A program made the translations under genes and the position numbers. Shown piece by piece: positions 7,266 to 15,694 of a DNA stretch of 48,193 bases. The notes under the pieces were generated by a model. That model worked only from the letters and a program-made list of their open reading frames with translations. It ran no database searches and was not told the origin of the DNA. This DNA is from Thermocaproicibacter sp036260805 (GTDB lineage Bacteria; Bacillota; Clostridia; Oscillospirales; Acutalibacteraceae). Position 1 is the stretch's first letter. Each line of letters starts with the position of its first letter. Where the stretch lies: positions 1 to 48,193 of the forward strand of contig DATALZ010000035.1 of NCBI GenBank assembly GCA_036260805.1. The letters run 5' to 3'.

Positions 7266-8219
7266 TCATTCGTCTTCCTTGCGGAGATTAAAACCGAGCG
7301 AGGCCATCTTCCAGACAACCTCCTCAAGGGATTTGCGTCCGAGATTGCGGACTTTCATCATGTCCTCTTCAGACTTGTTGATAATGTCCCCAACCGTATT
7401 AATGCCGGCGCGTTTCAGGCAATTGAAGGAACGTACGGAAAGGTCAAGCTCTTCGATCGTCATATCAAGAACCTTTTCCTTGCTCTTGTCGTCCTTCTCC
7501 ACCATGATTTCAGTGCTGCTGCCCTTATCGGACAGATCGACAAACAGGTTCAGGTGTTCGGTCAGGACTTTTGCTGCCAGAGAGACAGCTTCCTGGGCAC
7601 CAATGATTCCGTTCGTCCATACTTCCAGCGTCAGCTTGTCATAGTCAATATTCTGCCCGACGCGAGTCGGCTCAACATTATAGTTGACCTTGTAAACCGG
7701 AGTGTAGATGGAATCCACCGGCAGCACACCGATTACGCTGGCGTTCATATTCTGCTTGTTGCGCTCAGCGGAAACGTAGCCGCGGCCTTTATCCAGATTC
7801 AGTTCCATAAACAGCTTTGCGCCGTCGCCAAGTGTGGCGATGTGCAGGTCCGGATTGAGGATTTCCACCTCGCTGTCGCACTTGATTGAGTCGGCCGTTA
7901 CTTCACACGGACCCTCGGCACAGATTTCTACCGTCTTCGGGCCATTGCAGTGCAGTTTTGCCGTCAACCCTTTAATATTCAGGATGATCTCGGTGACATC
8001 CTCTTTTACACCGGGGATAGTGGAAAATTCATGAAGAACGCCGTCAATTTTGATCGAAGTCACCGCAGCGCCCTGCAGCGATGACAGCAGCACACGACGA
8101 AGGCTGTTGCCAAGAGTCGTGCCGAAGCCGCGTTCCAGCGGTTCCACAATAAACTTACCGTAAGTGCCATCCTCGGACAACTCATTCGTCTCGATCTTTG
8201 GCTTCTCAAACTCGATCAT
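7266..8219 (-). CDS. rpoA: DNA-directed RNA polymerase alpha subunit
   Basis: 317 residues. The N-terminal domain (about 1-230) carries the dimerisation and beta/beta'-contact core, including EPLERGFGTTLGNSLRRVLL. A flexible acidic linker (EKDDKSKEKV) leads to the C-terminal domain with two helix-hairpin-helix segments (SVRSFNCLKRAGI and VRNLGRKSLEEV) that contact promoter UP elements and activators. The ATG at 8219 is chosen because AAGGAGGG precedes it by six bases; the longer in-frame extension to 8291 lacks family similarity. It lies between rpsD and rplQ, the standard alpha-operon order. Confidence 0.98.
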   Translation of the reverse strand: MIEFEKPKIETNELSEDGTYGKFIVEPLERGFGTTLGNSLRRVLLSSLQGAAVTSIKIDGVLHEFSTIPGVKEDVTEIILNIKGLTAKLHCNGPKTVEICAEGPCEVTADSIKCDSEVEILNPDLHIATLGDGAKLFMELNLDKGRGYVSAERNKQNMNASVIGVLPVDSIYTPVYKVNYNVEPTRVGQNIDYDKLTLEVWTNGIIGAQEAVSLAAKVLTEHLNLFVDLSDKGSSTEIMVEKDDKSKEKVLDMTIEELDLSVRSFNCLKRAGINTVGDIINKSEEDMMKVRNLGRKSLEEVVWKMASLGFNLRKEDE

Positions 8220-8290
8220 TAGCGACCCTCCTTGACATATAGCGGATGAATAAATCTGCCATGATGCTCTCCCCCTTGCGGGGGATGGCA

Positions 8291-8917
8291 TTACTTGGAG
8301 TAATACTCAACGATGAGAGTTTCATCAACAGGAAGGTCGATTTCTTCGCGCGTAGGCAGCGCTACAACTTTGCCTTCCAGGGTTTCACGGTTCACGTCAA
8401 GCCACTTCGGTACCGGGCGTGATGCGCAGGCTTCGAGAACCGCTTTGATCTTTTCGCTCTTGCGGCTCTTATCCATGATGGAGATTGTTTCTCCCACGCT
8501 TACGAGGTAGGAAGGAATATCAACACGTTTGCCGTTCACGGCGATATGGCCGTGGTTTACGATCTGGCGTGCTTCCGGTCTGGAAGAAGCCCAGCCCAGA
8601 CGGTAAACTACATCGTCCAGACGGCGATCGAGCAGAACCAGCATTTCTTCACCGGTTTTGCCCTGCTTCTTTTCAGCCATTTCGTAGTATTTGCGGAACT
8701 GGGATTCCAATACGCCATAAAAGCGTTTTGTCATCTGTTTTGCACGCATCTGAAGGCCGTACTCAGAAGTCTTCTTGCGGCCCTGGCCGTGCTGGCCCGG
8801 TGCATAGGCTCTGCGCCCTACCGAGCATTTATCTGTGTAGCATCTCTGCCCTTTCAGAAAGAGCTTCTGGCCTTCGCGGCGGCACTGCTTGCAGACGGAT
8901 TCCGTATATCTTGCCAT
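8291..8917 (-). CDS. rpsD: 30S ribosomal protein S4 (zinc-binding form)
   Basis: 208 residues. The N-terminus keeps the four-cysteine zinc site (CKQC, then QRCYTDKC), unlike the cysteine-free form in many other Firmicutes. An S4 RNA-binding domain follows (RLDDVVYRLGWASSRPEARQIVNHGHI). uS4 binds 16S rRNA early in 30S assembly and in several bacteria represses its own operon; no such site is assigned here. The start at 8917 has AGGAGG upstream; an extension to 8971 is unsupported. Confidence 0.98.
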   Translation of the reverse strand: MARYTESVCKQCRREGQKLFLKGQRCYTDKCSVGRRAYAPGQHGQGRKKTSEYGLQMRAKQMTKRFYGVLESQFRKYYEMAEKKQGKTGEEMLVLLDRRLDDVVYRLGWASSRPEARQIVNHGHIAVNGKRVDIPSYLVSVGETISIMDKSRKSEKIKAVLEACASRPVPKWLDVNRETLEGKVVALPTREEIDLPVDETLIVEYYSK

Positions 8918-8940
8918 TCTTTGCTTACACCTCCTAAAAA

Positions 8941-9345
8941 CTACACGCGTCTTCTTTTCGGCGGACGGCAACCATTGTGCGGAATTGGTGTTACGTCCTT
9001 AATCATGCTGACCTCAAGGCCTGCGCCCTGAAGTGCACGAATTGCCGCTTCACGACCCGAACCCGGGCCCTTAACATAAACTTCAACGGATTTCATACCG
9101 TGCTCCATTGCTGCTTTTGCCGCGGTTTCTGCTGCGGTCTGTGCTGCGAACGGAGTGGATTTTCTGGAACCTCTGAAGCCCAGTTCACCGGAACTTGCCC
9201 AGGAAACTGCGTTGCCCTGAACATCGGTAATGGTGACGATGGTATTGTTGAAAGTGGACTGGATGTGAGCGGATCCGCGGTCGATATTTTTACGTTCGCG
9301 GCGTTTGCGAACGGAAGTCTTACCCGCTGTTTTTTGTCCTGCCAT
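8941..9345 (-). CDS. rpsK: 30S ribosomal protein S11
   Basis: 134 residues, with FNNTIVTITDVQGNAVSWAS, GFRGSRKSTPFAAQ and the C-terminal DVTPIPHNGCRPPKRRRV that identify uS11, a platform protein near the mRNA exit path. It lies between rpsM and rpsD as expected, with GGGAGGG before the ATG. Nothing unusual was seen. Confidence 0.98.
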   Translation of the reverse strand: MAGQKTAGKTSVRKRRERKNIDRGSAHIQSTFNNTIVTITDVQGNAVSWASSGELGFRGSRKSTPFAAQTAAETAAKAAMEHGMKSVEVYVKGPGSGREAAIRALQGAGLEVSMIKDVTPIPHNGCRPPKRRRV

Positions 9346-9364
9346 GATTTAAATCCCTCCCAGA

Positions 9365-9733
9365 TTACTTCTTCTTGTTGGCCATCGTTTTTCTTGGGCC
9401 CTTGCGCGTACGCGCATTGGTCTTGGAGCGCTGGCCTCTGACCGGCAAACCCTTGCGGTGCCGGGTGCCACGGTAGCAGCCGATTTCAATCAGCCTCTTA
9501 ATATCGAATGCAGTGTCGCGGCGAAGGTCGCCTTCCACGCGGCAGTTTTTGTCAATATATTCTCTTAATTTCGCCGCGTCGTCCTCGGTTAAATCTCTTA
9601 CGCGTACGTCCGGGTTTACGCCTGTCTCAGAACAAATCTGTGTAGCTGTTCTGCGGCCGATTCCGAAAATATAAGTAAGAGCAATCTCGATGCGCTTATC
9701 ACGCGGTAGGTCGATACCTGCTATACGCGCCAT
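9365..9733 (-). CDS. rpsM: 30S ribosomal protein S13
   Basis: 122 residues, starting MARIAGIDLPRDKRIEIALT and ending in the basic tail RTRKGPRKTMANKKK. The tail of uS13 reaches P-site tRNA; the globular part forms the head bridge to the large subunit. GTRHRKGLPVRGQR is the conserved rRNA-contact loop. GGAGGTG lies eight bases before the ATG. Confidence 0.98.
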   Translation of the reverse strand: MARIAGIDLPRDKRIEIALTYIFGIGRRTATQICSETGVNPDVRVRDLTEDDAAKLREYIDKNCRVEGDLRRDTAFDIKRLIEIGCYRGTRHRKGLPVRGQRSKTNARTRKGPRKTMANKKK

Positions 9734-9768
9734 AGTGGTTGCACCTCCAAATTAATAGGTTTGCGCCA

Positions 9769-9882
9769 TTAGCCCTGGCGCTGTTTGTGCTTCGGGTTCT
9801 CACAGATAACCATGACTTTACCCTTGCGCTTTACGATTTTGCATTTTTCGCATATTTTTTTAACAGAAGGTCTTACTTTCAT
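9769..9882 (-). CDS. rpmJ: 50S ribosomal protein L36
   Basis: A 37-residue protein, MKVRPSVKKICEKCKIVKRK and onward to KHKQRQG. The zinc ligands C11, C14, C27 and H32 are present, so this is the zinc-binding C+ form of bL36. It sits between infA and rpsM, its usual Gram-positive position. GGGAGGG precedes the ATG. Confidence 0.97.
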   Translation of the reverse strand: MKVRPSVKKICEKCKIVKRKGKVMVICENPKHKQRQG

Positions 9883-9924
9883 GTGCGTGCCCTCCCTTTT
9901 CTAGGCAGTTGCTTCATGTTTGGG

Positions 9925-10143
9925 TTATTTGGAACGCCATGTAATGCGCCCGCGCGTAAGGTCGTAAGGTGAAAGTTCAATTGTCACCTTGTCGCCCGGC
10001 AGAATTCGGATGAAATTCATGCGAAGTTTACCGGAAATATGCGCGAGTATTGTGTGGTGGTTAGGAAGCTCCACCATAAACATGGCGTTCGGCAGGGCTT
10101 CTGTTACGATGCCTTCGGTTTCAATTACGTCCTGTTTCGACAT
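9925..10143 (-). CDS. infA: Translation initiation factor IF-1
   Basis: 72 residues, a single OB-fold that covers the 30S A site during initiation. Characteristic stretches are EGIVTEALPNAMFMVELPN, HISGKLRMNFIRILPGDKV and the C-terminal DLTRGRITWR. The ATG at 10143 follows AGGAGG. The next upstream gene, a KOW-domain protein, ends 13 bases before. Confidence 0.97.
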   Translation of the reverse strand: MSKQDVIETEGIVTEALPNAMFMVELPNHHTILAHISGKLRMNFIRILPGDKVTIELSPYDLTRGRITWRSK

Positions 10144-10156
10144 AGATTCAGCCTCC

Positions 10157-10414
10157 TCATCTGGAAAGCGGCCCTGCATTCTGGAACTCTGCCAGGGCCC
10201 GGCGAATTTCGCGGTTTGTCTGCATCAAGTTATCAGGCAATACAGTACCGGTTGCGGACAGATGCCTTAAGTTCTTCGTTTTGGGATGCTCAAGGCTCCG
10301 GCGCTTTCCGTCGCAGATGACGGCGCTGCGCTCATCCGAGCTGAGAATGACGAAAAAGCCATTCCCGTCACGGCCTGCGCGCGACCGAACGATACGCCCT
10401 CTGACGAAATCCAT
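10157..10414 (-). CDS. KOW domain-containing RNA-binding protein (L14e/L27e-like)
   Basis: 85 residues. The N-terminus FVRGRIVRSRAGRDGNGFFVI has the KOW pattern of ribosomal L14e/L27e-type proteins, followed by VICDGKRRSLEHPKTKNLRHL. Small proteins like this occur between map and infA in many Clostridia and are presumed to bind rRNA or the ribosome; the exact role is not known to me. It lies 12 bases after map and 13 before infA, so it is co-transcribed with translation genes. Confidence 0.85.
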   Translation of the reverse strand: MDFVRGRIVRSRAGRDGNGFFVILSSDERSAVICDGKRRSLEHPKTKNLRHLSATGTVLPDNLMQTNREIRRALAEFQNAGPLSR

Positions 10415-10426
10415 CGCCCGACCCCC

Positions 10427-11179
10427 TTAATCGGCTACCGTTAAGATAACCGGTCCGTCCGGGGTAATTGCAATGGTGTTTTCAAAGTGTGCGGAAAGCT
10501 TTCCGTCGGCGGTAACCGTCGTCCAGCCGTCCTCCAGCGTTTTAACTTCCTTTACACCCTGATTAATCATCGGTTCAATGGCGATGGTCATGCCGGGCAA
10601 CAGGCGCACACCTCTTCCAGGTGTGCCGTAATTGGGAACACTGGGATCTTCATGCATCTTCGCGCCTACTCCGTGGCCGACAAAATCGCGTACCACCGAG
10701 TAACCGCGAGCTTCGGCATACTTTTGAACCGCGCTGCCAACGTCGCCTAACCTTGCACCGGCAACGGCAGCCTTAATACCTTCGGCAAGACTTTCTCTCG
10801 TCGCGTCCATCAGGCTCTGCGCTTCCTGGCTTACCTTCCCGCAGGGGAATGTGTAGGCGTTGTCGCCCACAAAGCCTTCGAAGGTTGCGCCGACATCGAT
10901 ACTGACGATGTCGCCCTCTTTTACGATGAGACTCTTGCTCGGTATGCCATGGATGACTACGTTGTTTACGGAAACACACGCGCTGGCCGGGAAACCGCCG
11001 TAACCGAGGAACGTGGGCTTAGCGCCCTGCTCCTCGATGTAACGGCGGGCTACGCGGTCAATCTCCCAGGTGGAAACACCGGGCTGAACCGCGGCACCAG
11101 CAAGCTTTAACGCGTTTGCGGCGATTCTGCCCGCTTCGCGCATGATCTTAAGTTCTCTGCTTGTTTTTAGAACAATCAT
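10427..11179 (-). CDS. map: Methionine aminopeptidase, type I
   Basis: 250 residues. It removes the initiator methionine from nascent proteins. The metal ligands of the pita-bread fold are recognisable: D in VSIDVGATFEGFVGDNAYTF (two aspartates), H in DFVGHGVG, E in AIEPM and E in SAHFENT. The ATG at 11179 is preferred over an in-frame TTG at 11182. It follows adk by three bases, so adk and map are coupled (TGATTGATG). Confidence 0.97.
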   Translation of the reverse strand: MIVLKTSRELKIMREAGRIAANALKLAGAAVQPGVSTWEIDRVARRYIEEQGAKPTFLGYGGFPASACVSVNNVVIHGIPSKSLIVKEGDIVSIDVGATFEGFVGDNAYTFPCGKVSQEAQSLMDATRESLAEGIKAAVAGARLGDVGSAVQKYAEARGYSVVRDFVGHGVGAKMHEDPSVPNYGTPGRGVRLLPGMTIAIEPMINQGVKEVKTLEDGWTTVTADGKLSAHFENTIAITPDGPVILTVAD

Positions 11180-11182
11180 CAA

Positions 11183-11812
11183 TCACGCCTCGACTGCGTT
11201 CATAATATCGCGCTGGGTTGCGTCAGTGTCATCGCTGCCATGAACAACGCGGAGCTTGCCCTGCTTCTTGTAGTAATCTACAAGGGGCTCCGTCTGTTCG
11301 TGGTACACCTTAAGCCGCGCTTTCACGGTTTCCGGCTGGTCATCCTTGCGCTGAACAAGGGTGCCGCCGCAGGTGTCGCAGATACCTTCTACTTTGGATT
11401 TTCTGGTGTTAACATTGTAGGAGGCTCCGCAGCCGCTGCAGACACGGCGGCCGGACAAACGCTGCATAATCAACTCTTCCGACACTTCAATGTCGATAAC
11501 ACGGTCGATTTTCACCATTTTGTCCAGCGCCTCGGCCTGGGGAATCGTGCGCGGAAAACCGTCCAGAATATAGCCGTTTTTGCAGTCGTCCTGAGCAAGA
11601 CGCTCGTGGATAATTCCAATTACGACTTCATCCGGAACAAGGTTTCCGGCTTCGATGTAGGCTTTCGCCTTCAGTCCCATTTCAGTGCCGCTTTTCAGCG
11701 CTTCTCGAATAATATTACCTGTGGATATCTGGGGAATACTGAGATCCTTTGAAAGAATCTCTGCATGAGTGCCTTTTCCAGCGCCGGGGGCGCCCAGAAA
11801 AATCAGATTCAT
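11183..11812 (-). CDS. adk: Adenylate kinase (zinc LID form)
   Basis: 209 residues. It interconverts ATP plus AMP and two ADP. The P-loop is FLGAPGAGKGTHA; the AMP-binding segment reads ISTGNIIREAL and the LID begins at LSGRRVCSGCG. The LID carries four cysteines (CSGC and CDTC), the structural zinc site typical of Gram-positive enzymes. The ATG at 11812 lies nine bases from AGGAG; a GTG two codons upstream is less well spaced. It lies between secY and map as usual. Confidence 0.98.
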   Translation of the reverse strand: MNLIFLGAPGAGKGTHAEILSKDLSIPQISTGNIIREALKSGTEMGLKAKAYIEAGNLVPDEVVIGIIHERLAQDDCKNGYILDGFPRTIPQAEALDKMVKIDRVIDIEVSEELIMQRLSGRRVCSGCGASYNVNTRKSKVEGICDTCGGTLVQRKDDQPETVKARLKVYHEQTEPLVDYYKKQGKLRVVHGSDDTDATQRDIMNAVEA

Positions 11813-11828
11813 TCTCACTCACTCCTTA

Positions 11829-13160
11829 TCAATCCAGGAAGCCCTTATAGTGCCTCATCATCATTTGTGATTCCATCTGCTTAACCGTTTCGAGCGCAAC
11901 GCCAACGAGGATCAGCAGTGATGTGCCGCCGATGGACAGATTGCTCATTCCGGTAGATCCGCCAAAAATGATCGGCATCAGTGCGATAAACGCAAGGAAA
12001 ATCGAACCGATGAAAGTCACTTTGGAAAGAATCTTTGCGATGTAGTCAGAAGTCGGTTTGCCCGGACGGATTCCAGGAATCGTGCCGTTGTTCTGACGTA
12101 GATTATTGGCCATCTCAATCGGATTATACTGAATTGTCATATAGAAATAGGCAAACAGGATGATAAGTATAAAGTAAAGGATCGAATATACCCAGCCTGT
12201 CGTTGAAAAAGCTTCAAAAAAGCTTTTCCAGAATCCCGTTACGTTCTTGCCAAGGAAAAATTCGATGGTGGACGGGATAATGAGAATGGAGCTTGCGAAA
12301 ATGATCGGCATAACACCGGACAGGCCAACCTTGATCGGAATATGGCTGCTCTGCCCGCCGTACATTTTACGGCCAACCATGCGCTTCGCGTACTGAACCG
12401 GAATGCGGCGTTCGGAATCATACATGAATACAATGACCCACATCATGACAATGAACAGAACCGCAAACAGCGGTACGAGGAAGTAGTACTTGCCGTAACT
12501 GGACGGATCCTGATTTGCTGCCTGCCAGAAGCTGCCCAGCGTATTGAATATATGGGGCATTCTTGAGACAATGCCTGCAAACAGGAGAATGGAAATTCCG
12601 TTTCCGATACCATGCTGGTTGACCTGCTCACCCAGCCACATCATCAGTGCAGCGCCCGCGGTAAAGGTAAGTACAATGACAAACCCTGCGAACACCTGCT
12701 GCCAACCGGAAGTGTACTTCACGATTGGAGTTCCGTTGTAGGAACTGTTATGCAGATAGAAGTAAAACGCGACCGCCTGAATCAGGCCGAGCACAACCGC
12801 CACATAGCGGGTGATGGCGCCGAGCCTTTTGCGGCCTTCTTCGCCTTCCTTTGCCATCCTCTCCAAAGGAGGAATGGCAACGGTGAGGAGTTCAACCACA
12901 ATGGAGCTGTTGATGTACGGTGTAACGCTCATAGCGAACAAAGTCGCCTGTGCAAATGCACCGCCGGACAGTGTGTCAAGGTAACTTAACGCCGTACCTG
13001 ATGAGCTTACCTGGCCCATCAGGCCTTTCAGGGCTTCCGTATTCAGGAATGGTACTGGAATGTTGGCGCCGAAACGAAATACTATGATTATGAAAAGTGT
13101 AAACAGAATCTTTTTACGAAGATCGGGTACAGCCCAGGCGTTCTTGATTGTTTTAAACAA
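11829..13160 (-). CDS. secY: Protein translocase channel subunit SecY
   Basis: 443 residues with about ten membrane helices; forms the SecYEG channel for export and membrane insertion. The N-terminal plug region (FRFGANIPVPFLN) and the long cytoplasmic loop NLRQNNGTIPGIRPG, which contacts ribosomes and SecA, are present. The start is a TTG at 13160, with GAGGTG seven bases upstream inside the rplO stop region (rplO TGA, one base, then TTG), so it is coupled to L15 translation. No ATG alternative is near. Confidence 0.97.
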   Translation of the reverse strand: MFKTIKNAWAVPDLRKKILFTLFIIIVFRFGANIPVPFLNTEALKGLMGQVSSSGTALSYLDTLSGGAFAQATLFAMSVTPYINSSIVVELLTVAIPPLERMAKEGEEGRKRLGAITRYVAVVLGLIQAVAFYFYLHNSSYNGTPIVKYTSGWQQVFAGFVIVLTFTAGAALMMWLGEQVNQHGIGNGISILLFAGIVSRMPHIFNTLGSFWQAANQDPSSYGKYYFLVPLFAVLFIVMMWVIVFMYDSERRIPVQYAKRMVGRKMYGGQSSHIPIKVGLSGVMPIIFASSILIIPSTIEFFLGKNVTGFWKSFFEAFSTTGWVYSILYFILIILFAYFYMTIQYNPIEMANNLRQNNGTIPGIRPGKPTSDYIAKILSKVTFIGSIFLAFIALMPIIFGGSTGMSNLSIGGTSLLILVGVALETVKQMESQMMMRHYKGFLD

Positions 13161-13161
13161 A

Positions 13162-13602
13162 TCAGATCACCTCTGCCTTCCCACCGGCAGCTTCGATCTT
13201 TTCTTTCGCAGAGCCGGAGAAAGCATTCACTTTAACCGTCAGTTTTTTCGTAAGTTTGCCGTTTCCGAGAATCTTAATCCCGTCGCCGCATACCTTAACG
13301 ATACCTGCATCAGCCAGCGCTTTTGCGTCGACTGTTGCCCCGTCTTCAAAAACTTCGAGCGTACCAATGTTCACGGTTTGAATCTCTTTTGCAAAATGAT
13401 TTACAAAGCCGCGCTTCGGGATACGTCTCTGCAACGGCATCTGGCCACCTTCAAAACCCGGACGGATGGAACCGCCGGACCTTGCCTTCTGGCCCTTGTG
13501 CCCCTTGCCGGCAGTTTTGCCCTGGCCGGAGCCGATGCCTCTGCCGAGGCGTTTCGGTTCCTTTTTGGAACCGGGTACCACCGTCAGATCGTTCAACTTC
13601 AT
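13162..13602 (-). CDS. rplO: 50S ribosomal protein L15
   Basis: 146 residues, with the glycine-rich extended N-terminus (RLGRGIGSGQGKTAGKGHKG) that threads into 23S rRNA and the C-terminal globular domain ending AAGGKAEVI. uL15 is a late-assembly large-subunit protein. GGAGGTG precedes the ATG. Confidence 0.98.
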   Translation of the reverse strand: MKLNDLTVVPGSKKEPKRLGRGIGSGQGKTAGKGHKGQKARSGGSIRPGFEGGQMPLQRRIPKRGFVNHFAKEIQTVNIGTLEVFEDGATVDAKALADAGIVKVCGDGIKILGNGKLTKKLTVKVNAFSGSAKEKIEAAGGKAEVI

Positions 13603-13620
13603 TTACTCGCACCTCCTTGC

Positions 13621-13800
13621 TTACGCGTTGCTTACCTCGATGAGGTGGATAATCTTGGCCACCTTGCCTTTGGTCTGATCGTTGTCGGGCTGAACCGACG
13701 AATCCCCAATTTTGGTAAGACCAAGAGCGCGGGCGGTTGCAATCTGGTCTTTCTTTGCGCCGATCAAGCTTTTGACCAACGTTACTTTATACTGTGCCAT
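13621..13800 (-). CDS. rpmD: 50S ribosomal protein L30
   Basis: 59 residues: MAQYKVTLVKSLIGAKKDQI, then ARALGLTKIGDSSVQPDN and KIIHLIEV. This is the short bacterial uL30, in its normal slot between rpsE and rplO. GGAGGG precedes the ATG. Confidence 0.97.
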   Translation of the reverse strand: MAQYKVTLVKSLIGAKKDQIATARALGLTKIGDSSVQPDNDQTKGKVAKIIHLIEVSNA

Positions 13801-13815
13801 ATTGCTCTGCCCTCC

Positions 13816-14316
13816 TTATGCAAAAATTTCTTTTACCGATTTACCGCGTGTTTTGGCAACCTGCTGCGCATCGCGCAGTCTTGCCATACCGTTTAATGTT
13901 GCACGAACAACATTGCACGGATTGTTGGAGCGAAGGGCCTTCGTACGGATGTCGCGGATACCCGCGGCTTCTACGACCGCACGAACCGGGCCGCCGGCGA
14001 TAACGCCGGTACCGGGGGCAGCAGGTTTCATAAGAACTCTGCCGGCGCCGTACTCACCGATGATCTCGTGAGGGATGGTCGTTCCGCGAAGAGAAACCTT
14101 AATCAGATTCTTCTTTGCATCTTCAATGCCCTTGCGGATAGCGTCCGGAACTTCACCGGCCTTGCCGATTCCGAAACCAACTGTGCCGTTGCCGTCACCG
14201 ACTACGACAAGAGCCGCAAACTTGAAAATACGGCCGCCTTTTACGGTTTTGGAAACGCGGTTGATAGCAACCACATGCTCCTTGAGTTCCATTGCTGTAG
14301 CGTCAATTCTAGCCAA
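13816..14316 (-). CDS. rpsE: 30S ribosomal protein S5
   Basis: 166 residues. An N-terminal dsRNA-binding fold with the loop NRVSKTVKGGRIFKFAALVV (the region where spectinomycin resistance arises in other bacteria) is followed by GRVLMKPAAPGTGVIAGGPV. uS5 lines the mRNA entry side and affects decoding accuracy. The start codon is TTG at 14316 with AGGAGG seven bases upstream; the next ATG would remove the conserved start. Confidence 0.97.
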   Translation of the reverse strand: MARIDATAMELKEHVVAINRVSKTVKGGRIFKFAALVVVGDGNGTVGFGIGKAGEVPDAIRKGIEDAKKNLIKVSLRGTTIPHEIIGEYGAGRVLMKPAAPGTGVIAGGPVRAVVEAAGIRDIRTKALRSNNPCNVVRATLNGMARLRDAQQVAKTRGKSVKEIFA

Positions 14317-14333
14317 AAGTCTTCCTCCTCCTT

Positions 14334-14693
14334 TTAGAACTTGAGGCCGCCCTCACGGGCGCCTTCGGCCAGCTCTTTGACGCGGCCGTGGTACACGAAA
14401 CCGCCGCGGTCAAATACGACCTTCTCGATTCCCTTTTCAGCGGCACGTTTGGCGATTAACTCGCCAACTTTATGAGCCGCTTCCTTATTTCCGCCGCCGC
14501 CGGCAAACTCCTTGTCCAGCGAAGAAGCCGCTACAAGCGTCACGCCTTTCACATCGTCGATGATCTGGGCGTAAATATTGTTGGCAGAGCGAAATACGTT
14601 CAGGCGCGGGCACTCGCCCGTACCCGAAATTTTGCCGCGCACTCTGATGTGGCGGTGCAGTCTGGCCTTATTAGAATCGGCCTTGTTCACCAT
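14334..14693 (-). CDS. rplR: 50S ribosomal protein L18
   Basis: 119 residues. The basic N-terminus (KARLHRHIRVRGKISGT) binds 5S rRNA; the C-terminus has VVFDRGGFVYHGRVKELAEG, typical of uL18. It lies between rplF and rpsE. GGAGTG precedes the ATG. Confidence 0.98.
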   Translation of the reverse strand: MVNKADSNKARLHRHIRVRGKISGTGECPRLNVFRSANNIYAQIIDDVKGVTLVAASSLDKEFAGGGGNKEAAHKVGELIAKRAAEKGIEKVVFDRGGFVYHGRVKELAEGAREGGLKF

Positions 14694-14706
14694 TGCGATT
14701 CACTCC

Positions 14707-15255
14707 TTACTTCTTAGCGCCTTTGCCGGCTTTGCCTTCCTTGCGGCGAATGTGTTCATCCACATACTTAATGCCCTTGCCCTTATACGGCTCCGGCGGA
14801 CGTTTCTCGCGGATTTCCGCGGCAAACTGCCCAACCTGCTGCTTATCCGGGCCCAAAACGACGATTTTGTTCGCCGTTGGGCATTCGATGGTGATTCCGT
14901 CAATTTCCGGAACCGTCACCTGATGGGAATAACCGAGATTCATCACAAGGTTCTTGCCCTGCTTCTGTGCACGGTAACCAACGCCGTTAACCTCGAGCTC
15001 TTTTTTGAAGCCTTCCGTCACGCCGAGTACCATATTTTGGATCAGCGAGCGGGTCATGCCGTGCAGGGATTTGTTTTCCTTATCGTCGTTGGGGCGGGCT
15101 ACATGAACCTCATTGCCTTCCACCGAAACACTCATGTTGCGGTGAACTTTCTGGGTAAGCGTGCCCTTCGGCCCCTTGACCGTTACAACGCTGCCGTCAA
15201 CCGAAACGGTGACGCCGGCGGGAATATTTATGGGTTTTCTTCCAATTCGCGACAT
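14707..15255 (-). CDS. rplF: 50S ribosomal protein L6
   Basis: 182 residues, a duplicated alpha/beta fold, starting MSRIGRKPINIPAGV. The C-terminal rRNA-binding loop reads RPPEPYKGKGIKY. uL6 sits near the factor-binding site and sarcin-ricin loop. GGGGGGTG precedes the ATG. Confidence 0.98.
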   Translation of the reverse strand: MSRIGRKPINIPAGVTVSVDGSVVTVKGPKGTLTQKVHRNMSVSVEGNEVHVARPNDDKENKSLHGMTRSLIQNMVLGVTEGFKKELEVNGVGYRAQKQGKNLVMNLGYSHQVTVPEIDGITIECPTANKIVVLGPDKQQVGQFAAEIREKRPPEPYKGKGIKYVDEHIRRKEGKAGKGAKK

Positions 15256-15272
15256 TGCTGCACCCCCCTTTT

Positions 15273-15671
15273 TTACCAGATAAACGCGAGAACCTCGCCG
15301 CCTACGTTTTCCTTACGAGCCTGGCGATCGGTCATAATCCCCCTGGAGGTGGATACAATCGCGATGCCCAAACCCTTCATAACCTTCGGCATTTCTTCAG
15401 CGCTGCTGAAAATGCGAAGGCCTGGCTTGGAAACTCTCTGCAGGCCGTTGATTGCGGCGGTCTTGCCCTCGTTGTATTTTAAATTCACTTTAATGATGCC
15501 CTGCTTGTCGTCGTCGACAACCGTAAAGCTTTTCAGATAGCCCTCGTCAACAAGAATCTGTACAATCGCTTTCTTCATGTTGGAAGCGGGGATCTCAACG
15601 GTGTCATGCTTTGCGGAACTCGCATTGCGAATGCGAGTAAGCAGATCGGCAATCGTGTCTGTGATTTGCAT
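15273..15671 (-). CDS. rpsH: 30S ribosomal protein S8
   Basis: 132 residues, starting MQITDTIADLLTRIRNA and ending in the conserved GIMTDRQARKENVGGEVLAF. uS8 binds the central domain of 16S rRNA and in E. coli represses the spc operon; no equivalent mRNA site was identified here. GGAGGTAACGGC precedes the ATG. Confidence 0.98.
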   Translation of the reverse strand: MQITDTIADLLTRIRNASSAKHDTVEIPASNMKKAIVQILVDEGYLKSFTVVDDDKQGIIKVNLKYNEGKTAAINGLQRVSKPGLRIFSSAEEMPKVMKGLGIAIVSTSRGIMTDRQARKENVGGEVLAFIW

Positions 15672-15694
15672 GCCGTTACCTCCTTTGCTAAGCC

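Noticed and set aside
9765..9900. Longer + strand reading frames across the rpmJ region
   Set aside because: They are antisense to an unmistakable L36 gene with a good ribosome binding site.
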